Shown here: positions 57,215 through 64,000 of the stretch, piece after piece
Numbering within the stretch: the first letter of the stretch is position 1
How the letters are laid out: each line of letters starts with the position of its first letter
Assembly (NCBI GenBank): GCA_008973525.1
Contig: WACJ01000110.1
Coordinates: 186,001-250,000 of the forward strand
Direction of reading: 5' to 3'
Origin: Stenopsyche tienmushanensis
Lineage: Eukaryota; Arthropoda; Insecta; Trichoptera; Stenopsychidae
DNA: 64,000 nucleotides
Notes under the pieces: generated by a model
Seen by the model: the letters and a program-made list of their open reading frames with translations, nothing else
Database searches by the model: none
What the model was told of the DNA's origin: nothing
Translations under genes and position numbers: made by a program

Positions 57215-57385
57215 ATAATGGCCACGCGGGTTCGTTACGCTATCGGGTCGTGATCGAGTCATGCAGTGGGATGGATACGAACGAGTGCGAATATAAATAC
57301 TCTCAACTGTTTTCTTTACTCCGACGGGAAAGAAAGTGAGATCTGACCGTGGGAAGGACGTCTTCCCGCAGCCAAGACTAGAGTC
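57215..57385 (-). mobile_element. LTR fragment (LTR-D)
   Basis: On the minus strand it reads CTTGGCTGCGGGAAGACGTC then CTTCCCACGGTCAGATCTCA, followed by TTGAGAGTATTTATATTCGC, GTATCCATCCCA and ATCACGACCCGATAG. The order matches 41461-41650 and 61981-62170. The stem-loop right arm has mutations that leave a shorter stem. It directly adjoins an inverted mariner remnant at 57388. Confidence 0.65.
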
Positions 57386-57387
57386 GA

Positions 57388-57715
57388 GATCGAGGCATTT
57401 CTATAGTCGGTTACTAGCTTTTGTATGACAGTGTCATATATTTTTGCTCAGAAAAGTTTTTTCCTCCTATGCAAAATGATTCATAAATTTTAACGATACT
57501 CTGGCGCGAGCATTCTGTGCACCTATCACCCACACAACTACTTGTAACCTAGTTTTTTTGACATAATATCACCAAGAAAACTTCGATAAATATCAAGAAA
57601 TTCTTCGTGAAGGTTATCAAGTATCACACGGTAGTCATTTCACACATTTTTACACCTCTCCATCGTAAGAATTTACTGTAACTGAATAAAATGGCCGAAA
57701 AATACGTGGGACCAA
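57388..57715 (-). pseudogene. Internally deleted mariner transposase, second copy
   Basis: On the minus strand: RVILDNLHEEFLDIYRSFLG then DIMSKKLGYK, then a short stretch to EEKTFLSKN, and then directly the C-terminal KCLDLDS block. Compared with 46889-47600 the deletion begins earlier, before the first-Asp block. The 5' non-coding block AATAAAATGGCCGAAAAAT matches the other copies. Stops occur throughout. Confidence 0.78.
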
Positions 57716-57719
57716 ACGA

Positions 57720-58360
57720 ACTGATTGTTAGGATACCCATACACGCCAGATATACCAACTTTAAAATTTAAAAAAATCTCCCAGCCTCAGGAGCCTTTGT
57801 TCCATTTTCTACAGAACCCTAATAAATAAAAAAAAATTAATAACAAAACATTGATTTTTTTTTTCATAATTCAACATTAGTATTTTTATTCAGTTTATCA
57901 AAGTTTTTTGTAAGCAATATGGAAACTAATTTCGTTCTTCATAATAAATCCCAGCATGTTTACTATATTTTTATTATGTACGTTGTTTTTCATTAGGGCG
58001 AAAAGTTGTTGGCACATTTGCTATTCCATATGTTAATGTCGGTGAGCTTACGTAGGAAATAAATGATCACATTTATGAATAAATTTCCTATTTAGGATAT
58101 GGTCGAACTTGTTAAGCACTTTCCAGGCAAACACGATTTTAGAACTGCGACCGAGGAACTCCAGAAGTTTGTAAAAGGCTTCCTTTACTGCATCCAAAAC
58201 TTCTAGGATGCACGTAGGTGGTGCATCCAATTTACAGCGAGAATTTTGTCAACATAAACGCGTTTATTATAAACCCAAATATTGCTTAAATAATAAAGAT
58301 GTATAATATATTGTACACAGATTATAAATCAACAACAATCATTGCAACCCTAATTATGAC
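57720..58360. other. Non-coding, AT-rich
   Basis: The minus frame at 58048-58230 includes an amphipathic stretch (EAFYKLLEFLGRSSKIV) but matches no transposase block I know. Nothing else recognised. Confidence 0.45.
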
Positions 58361-58364
58361 CTGA

Positions 58365-58410
58365 TTGGATACTCGCTTTTTCATAACCACTCACTGTACC
58401 AAACTAAGAA
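58365..58410 (-). repeat. Tc1-like terminus (copy 4)
   Basis: GGATACTCGCTTTTTCATAA then CCACTCACTGTACCAAAC; in reverse it begins GTACAGTGAGTGGTTATGAA. Confidence 0.45.
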
Positions 58411-58414
58411 AAAA

Positions 58415-59205
58415 GTAAATTTCAATTAAATAACCTATAATTTATTTATAAAAAAAACATGGTTTATATATTTGTACCCAATAAAGCAATGCCAAGGAGA
58501 GTCTCGCTTAAAAAAATGAAATAGTCATTGTAAAAGTTTACAAAATAAAATATTAAGGATATTTCCAAAAAATTTGCACAAAAATCTAAAAATATCCAAA
58601 AAAAAAAATTTTTTTAGAAAGCATATGATTTTAATATGTTGAATTATTTTGCACGACGTCGTTAATTTTCGCGTAAATATATTTATCTGGGTATATAATA
58701 TTTTAAGCGCTTCTATTTTTGTTGATTATATAAATATGGTTCTTTTAGGAACTCTTTGTCATATCGTTTTCCAAATACAATGATTTTCATAGATTTCAAA
58801 GATTCAAAGACAAAAATACTTCGGATAACGCTTCACTACTCTAATGCGATTAGCGACCATTCATTGCGAAACCAAATTTAATTTCCCTATGCGATGAAAT
58901 TGCCGCTGAACTATTGACCGTTGACAACCGAGCTTATTTGATAATAACCCGATTGTTCTGCGAGGATCTGATTCCGGTAATTACTTCAGCACACCATCAT
59001 CCCATCTATGAGGTCTTCCTGTTGAATGGGTCTTCCCATTCTATTTACGAGCGTTTCAGAGATTTCAACTGACGTTTTTATATTATTTTAGTCCATTTAT
59101 TATGCCTTTGAAGCATAAAAAGTCTCCATACAAATCACTAATATTATTTTTTCATTTGCTTTAATTATCTGATGCAGGTAATGACTCAAATGAACTATTG
59201 ATATT
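58415..59205. other. Non-coding, AT-rich
   Basis: Nothing recognised. Confidence 0.45.
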
Positions 59206-59214
59206 TTTTGTGAT

Positions 59215-59395
59215 CCCTTTTATGTGCAATTCTTTTGTGTGCAATCCCTTTTATGGGACCATTTTCCAACCATTTTGATATGGTTTTTCATGGCATATAA
59301 ATGATTTTAAAAATGTGATTACCAGCAATACCTCTTATAGGATTTAAACTCAAAATGATTGAGACATCAAAATCGTAAAGAATTCATATGCCTCC
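59215..59395 (-). mobile_element. tRNA-derived SINE, copy 2
   Basis: The plus strand carries CCCTTTTATGGGACCATTTT, GGTTTTTCATGGCATATAAA then GTGATTACCAGCAATACCTC, the reverse complement of 44240-44345. The B box region is degraded to TGAGTTTAAATCC. A CCCTTTTATGTGCAAT block just before is repeated, suggesting local duplication of the tail. Confidence 0.65.
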
Positions 59396-59459
59396 ATGAT
59401 TATGATAGGATCATCATTGAACTTATTCAAAATCCATTATGTGATTTTAAGATATTGTA

Positions 59460-59930
59460 ACAGCTTTGGGGGCGCCGCCACCTTCGCGAGCGTTCGCCGC
59501 TGTCACGGCTACCAGCCGTGGCGTGATTCCGGTCTCGAAGACCGCAGCGCGGGTCGCGCGCAGCGCCGGTCTCGGAGACCGATCGACAACAGGTTCTTTA
59601 ACCCTCTACGACGACGGTCAGGATATGTCGGGCAACAACAAAAGGAGAACTCCAAGGAAGGATTATGGATACCAACGATCGCGAGGCAAGTGGCCTCCAT
59701 CCGAGGTGGCGATCTGTCGCGGGACCAAAATGTACGTCGTCCTCGTCCCAAGGCTATTTCTTCACTCTTTTATTTTGCCCGCCTTCCGGTTCATCCCGGG
59801 CGGGTCTTAATCATCAAAAGTATGGCCAGCTTAAAGCCGACCAGGCTGTCGACGATAGAAAATTTTGGTCCACGCAACAATATGATTGATCGAATTGCAA
59901 CAATCTTCATCGTCATAATTTTAATCTGAA
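59460..59930 (+). other. G+C-rich island with hairpin triplet and long frames
   Basis: This is the most G+C-rich patch in the window. Three tight hairpins with 3-nt loops stand in a row: CACGGCT/AGCCGTG (59504-59520), CGGTCT/AGACCG (59530-59544) and an identical CGGTCT/AGACCG (59567-59581). The spacer has CAGCGC at both ends. Frames of 177 codons (59396-59929) and 114 codons (59466-59810) overlap here on the plus strand, and an 80-codon frame lies on the minus strand. All are Arg/Ser-rich and none has a domain. I cannot say whether this is an exon, a retroelement fragment or a structured non-coding element. Confidence 0.4.
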
Positions 59931-60149
59931 ATAAATCCGCCAGATTAAATGTTAACAGCTTAAAATACTATAATTTTGTCAATTTTAATTTTAGTAATTT
60001 CTTCTTTTTTTGTCGTCATCTATTGATAATTTATGTGATGATTTTCTATTTGTGCTCATGGAATAAAATGGTTAAAATATTGCATTCCTTTATGGAAATA
60101 AAAATGATTCAATTCAATTAAGTAAATAAGTAAGTAAATATTATAAATA

Positions 60150-60330
60150 GAATGTAGGGGTAACTTTACAGCACGATCTTGTCGTCGATATACGAGTGTG
60201 TCTGTCCGTATTTGTCTTTGTCTCCGATTCACTAATCTCAGCACTCAACGTGCAAGAACGCTCTTTCTGTATCACCCGAATCCAAGCGCATATATGCGCG
60301 ATTACTCATTAACGGGATAATATTCTCAAA
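60150..60330 (+). repeat. Dispersed repeat, family R4 (copy 3)
   Basis: GTAGGGGTAACTTTACAGCA then CGATCTTGTCGTC, TACGAGTGTGTCTGTCCG, TCTCCGATTCACTAATCTCA then GCACTCAACGTGC. A TAAATAAGTAAGTAAATA stretch precedes it. Confidence 0.75.
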
Positions 60331-60439
60331 ATTTTACACAGCACAACCTCATTAACATCCAAATAATAATTTATCATCCAAATAATTCAAGTATTTATAC
60401 TGACATCGATGAATAATAAATCTTCATCAGAATAAGTTT

Positions 60440-60880
60440 TTTTGTGTTATGTTGTTTTGAATGTATTTGTCCTGCGGGGGCTCGTATTCGGAATGAATGT
60501 TTATGAATTTAATTCAGGAAAAAAAGGATTTATCGACAGCCATAAAGACACGGAGGCAGTTAGTTTCATAGTTCCAATAAGTGCCCACAGACGGCTGGCT
60601 GGTATCAGCAACCGCCACAAATTTTATTTCGCGCACGCGGGCCAGATGGTGAGCAGCTCTGCCATAAAATTGCACATTCTGAATTCCATCGCAAATTTTG
60701 CGCGAAATCGTAAAAAGCGTCTGATATTCATATCATTCGTATGCGCCGTATTGTATTATCGGCGAAAGATTGCTTTAAACGTAATATACAGCCTTCCTCG
60801 TATTAATATTTATGGCCTTCTCCGCACGCGTCACCTTACCCTTACTTTAAATTCAGATTATAACCGATATTGCTAGTATC
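60440..60880 (+). other. Island with a 144-codon frame, unassigned
   Basis: A single frame runs 60442-60876 (plus) through unique, more balanced sequence. It has a hydrophobic start and a basic NFARNRKKRLIFISF stretch, but I recognise no domain. GCCATAAAATTGC and TATTTATGGCC within it are TTTATGGC-type sites, which is more in line with a regulatory island than an exon. Confidence 0.25.
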
Positions 60881-60889
60881 TTAAAAAGA

Positions 60890-61765
60890 AACATCGCGCT
60901 GCGAGATTTAAGGGAGGACTTTGTATTTATGAGGCCGATTTTATCATCAAATAAATCATTGGCTTCACATGTGCGTAAATCTTCGTTTCGGAGCTTTTTT
61001 TTCAGGAATTTCGCTAAACTCGATTTTTTGCCCCCGTGTCAAAAAACATTTTTCAATATTGGCCCACAGCTTGGTGAACGGCCCATACAAAATGCCAAAA
61101 ACCCAAAAGTTTGGAGATAAAAGTGGCTCTTTGATTGTTTTGTATATGTAAAATTAGGGGTGACTGTCGAATTTGTTCAGCAAAAAAAATAAAATTTTAA
61201 TATTCATTCAAACTCTATTTTCTACTCTCTATTCAAATAAATGCATATTATTCAAATTAACTATTTGTGGTGTGAAATGAGCTCTATCACTAAACAAAAT
61301 TTTACTTGAAAAAATTAGATCTTTCGTCTGTTGTTCGATAATAATAATGTAAACGTGTTGTTACAATATTTATTTTTCCATGATCAAAATTGTACTATTT
61401 TCTACTAAAACAAAATGGCTTATATCATTCGAAAAGACGTCACTTGTAAATTTTATACAGAGTTGACATCTAGGCGCTGCATTTGGAGGACTCTTCTAAG
61501 CCACTTTTGACATAGGTGATGGCGTTGAGTATTGTAATGAATATGTTGCACGCAAACAAGGGTATTTTACAAAAAATGGTTTAATTTTGATGACGATTCT
61601 GTTTATTCTGTCTATATTGCACACAACTTTTTTGATAAAAATCTATCTCTGAAAAAATCTAATGGATCTTTTGGATTCAGAATTCTTGATATTTCAATTC
61701 AAATAGTTACAATCAAAGTTATCTTTTCTTCTTGAGCTGACTTTGGGTATGCTCGAAAAAATGAA
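60890..61765. other. Non-coding, AT-rich
   Basis: Frames at 60929-61151 are short and unrecognised. Nothing else seen. Confidence 0.45.
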
Positions 61766-61767
61766 TA

Positions 61768-62215
61768 TAGCGTGGGCGATTTACCATCCGCATGTAGTAG
61801 TGCTGTTAACAGCGATATCTTCCATCTCTCTTCAAGTGCAATGTGTCATTTTAACAACGCCATATCTTGTGGCCCTGCTGAGACATTGCATCTGTATACC
61901 GACCGATCGCTTCTTGCGCGTGCACCGTTACCGGTTGAGTAGTGAAGCGCAAGAGGCGGGAGTCGGAAGAGTCGTCGTTTAGCCTTGGCTGCGGGAATTC
62001 GTCCTTCCTGCAGCCAAATCTCTCTCTCTCTCTCTCTCTCGTGTGGAATAAATAGTTATTTAGAGAAGAGAGTCTTTCCATTTGACGCCCGTCTATTCCC
62101 ATCCATTTATCCAGCAATATCACAGCCCGATAGAATAAAAGACCCGTGCGCTAGCGTGGCTATCCCGACGAGCACATGAGGAGCGGGGAGCCGCCCGGGG
62201 ACGGCGAAAGTTGTG
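61768..62215 (+). mobile_element. LTR plus start of internal region (LTR-C)
   Basis: It aligns with 41216-41665 from TAGCGTGGGCGATTTACC onwards: GAGACATTGCATCTGTATAC, GCGCGTGCACCGTTACCGGT, the GGCTGCGGGAA/TTCCTGCAGCC stem-loop at 61987-62015, a (TC)n run, GTGTGGAATAAATAGTTATT, GAGAGTCTTTCCATTTGACG. The match continues through CCCGATAG and ATCCCGACGAGCACATGAGG. This copy lacks about 35 bp near its 5' end compared with LTR-B. The internal region is lost after about 62215. Confidence 0.72.
62019..62040 (+). repeat. (TC)n microsatellite inside LTR-C
   Basis: About eleven TC units. The other LTR copies have only three or four at the same place, so this expanded after insertion. Confidence 0.85.
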
Positions 62216-62219
62216 TCAT

Positions 62220-64000
62220 TTAATGGGTTTTAATATCTTTCTAGACAGCATGTTTTCAAAAACAGCCGTCTATAGATTTGAAATACATGATTTTATGTTT
62301 ATGCAACCTGTCGAAGTCGTGATTGAAATCCCAATTTTCAATTAAAAAACTTGGTCTTTCTCTGCCCTGATACTGCATAATAAGAATTTTTTTCGATTGC
62401 TTCAAGTACCAAATCTGCAAACAAGTTGTTCTGTACTTTTCTATAAAAATAATGATTTATTTTGCGTGCTACTTAAATTTTAAGCTTTTTAATTGTTTGA
62501 TCCCTCTGATATAAATTATGACCTGAGCATATCTTTATTTTATTTCAGTCACTTGCCACTCTAAAGTATTAATCTGACACCCATCTTCAACTTAATCATT
62601 AAAAAAACTGATTGCTTTGTAATATACTAACCTGTCAATTTATTACAATTTTATGTGATATTGTTAACACTTGACTGTTAAAGGCCATATGAAAAATTAT
62701 CTTTAACAGCATATAAATCCTTTATAAGCTTGATAGTTTTAAGGTGAACGAAAACTACTAATATGATAGCAATTTTCGCTTTATTTTTTCAACTATCATC
62801 CACACGACATAGAATATATTGAGAACAGGAATTTCCAGCGCAAACGCTGTTCACATATTGCCATGCGGGTTCCGTGAAATAGCAATTCATATTACAAATC
62901 ATTGTTTCGAATGCACGATTCGCCTATTCTTCCAGATCCTGAATGCAAAACGAAAGCCTTTGTAAATAAAATCCTTATATTGTGGGTCTCAAATACCGTG
63001 GTAGCTGTCCATCTCCTGGTCTTTGCATCGATGTCTGTTCAATATTCTCGCTTCTCCGTTCAAAGTACCCGCTCTGGTTGAACACATCGGAACATATTTC
63101 CTGAACGTGACAATCGAAACGAGATTGTGTCTTGCAATAAATTTGCAACCGGCAGCCATGCATTTATCGTTAAACCAGCACTATAAGTTTTATTTGAATC
63201 GGCGTGTGATTTACAGGAGTGTGTGACCCAAATCGCTCCAGCAACAGACCCTCCTGTTCTCCCCCGCAACCCCATCGACTTCAGAAACCCAAACAACGAC
63301 CCCCCCATTAATATTTATTGGACCACCTGAAAATTTAATCCAATATTTTCTTATGTTAAATTGAATACATTAATATTGCTGTCCTGGAATGGGCTCAACG
63401 CAGGTAGTCAGCAGCTGAATTCATAATTTTATTTCTGGCTTAATTTCATTAACAACCATTGAGATTACTCGACAAATTTGCGGGGGAGCAAAAAATTCTT
63501 CCCTAATACAAAATGTAAAATCCTGACAATTAAGCTCTTTTTTCATCAACATAAATACTAGGACTTGGCTACGGAAGAAGTAATAAAACATGATGATGTA
63601 ATTGGAAAGCTTACGTAAAACTTCCGTTACACGGACCTTCATTATGCCATGACATTTAAAATTAAGAATATTTTTCAAGCTCTTCAAGCCAAATGGGAAA
63701 ATTTTAAAGGCCTCATTCTGAGAATCACTTGAATGAAAATCACCTAATTACTTCAAAACAATGTAAAATTATCTACATCTTAAACTTTGCAATGAAAAAT
63801 TTTTATCCCCCACAATAATACAAGAAAATGCTTGAGTTAAGTAAAATTACCATTTAAAAAAAACAGGTTTTCCAGGAAGGATCTGAACAACTACAACGAA
63901 TCATTCAATCATCGTGGCTATATTAATGCACATAAAAATCATTTGATCACTATATCTTATATGAGGTATGGCTATTAAATAACGAGACTATGTGAATATA
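62220..64000. other. Non-coding; G+C-richer island near 62800-63320
   Basis: The island holds overlapping frames of 62-82 codons on both strands with no domain. The flanks are AT-rich. The 88-codon minus frame at 63421-63687 has no family signature. No shared repeat found up to the window end. Confidence 0.4.

Noticed and set aside
58048..58230. Tc1-like transposase C-terminus
   Set aside because: A Tc1-like end lies about 150 bp away, but the frame has no catalytic block or other recognisable motif.
59396..59929. Real exon or horizontally acquired gene
   Set aside because: Frames in two plus phases and one minus phase overlap, none has a domain, and low stop-codon density is explained by G+C content; kept only as an unassigned island.
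60442..60876. Host gene of 144 codons
   Set aside because: No domain, no splice or Kozak support, and composition matches non-coding islands elsewhere in the window.
1..64000. CRISPR array, phage or bacterial gene cluster
   Set aside because: No evenly spaced direct repeats with unique spacers, no dense coding, and the transposon content is animal-like.

Overview
This is a eukaryotic, AT-rich, repeat-dense intergenic window, most likely from an insect or another arthropod. The evidence is the number of degenerate mariner transposases of several lineages, a 5'-truncated non-LTR retrotransposon with a (TTTA)n tail, LTR fragments, a tRNA-derived SINE and many short inverted-repeat (MITE-like) families. 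I found no host protein-coding gene I can defend, and no rRNA, intact tRNA, CRISPR or bacterial-style operon. Almost all open frames of 60-150 codons look like chance frames or decayed transposon pieces. The only long frame with clear homology is a reverse transcriptase on the minus strand at 17387-18361.

Layout. 1-4 kb: a near full-length but dead mariner (1413-2667). 4-9 kb: non-coding, with G+C-richer islands. 9-15 kb: a cluster of MITEs (9296-9973), an irritans-like mariner remnant (12011-12440), a tandem repeat and a 94-bp foldback (14443-14536). 15-19 kb: a G+C island, then the non-LTR element and a Tigger/pogo-like element. 19-23 kb: a mariner derivative with very long inverted arms and a second Tigger-like element. 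24-26 kb: two decayed minus-strand mariners. 27 kb: an LTR fragment. 31.7-33.1 kb: two different mariner 5' halves joined tail to tail. 35-41 kb: islands and short palindromes. 41-50 kb: LTR, MITEs, SINE, a TIR-bounded mini-mariner and an internally deleted mariner. 51-62 kb: further copies of the same families, an unusual G+C island at 59.46-59.93 kb with three tight hairpins, and another LTR. 62-64 kb: mostly unique sequence.

Between the repeats lie about fifteen 0.3-1 kb islands of more balanced base composition without convincing ORFs. They are the best candidates for conserved regulatory DNA, but nothing in the sequence alone proves function. I did not find a coherent new gene system. 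The most unusual signals are repeat-family structures: a recurrent LTR stem-loop core, a 196/183-bp MITE family with a TCAACCC terminus, the tail-to-tail mariner chimera, long-arm mariner derivatives, a self-similar Tigger-like element and the hairpin triplet at 59.5 kb. Boundaries come from by-eye alignment of copies within the window and are usually good to about 10-30 bp.
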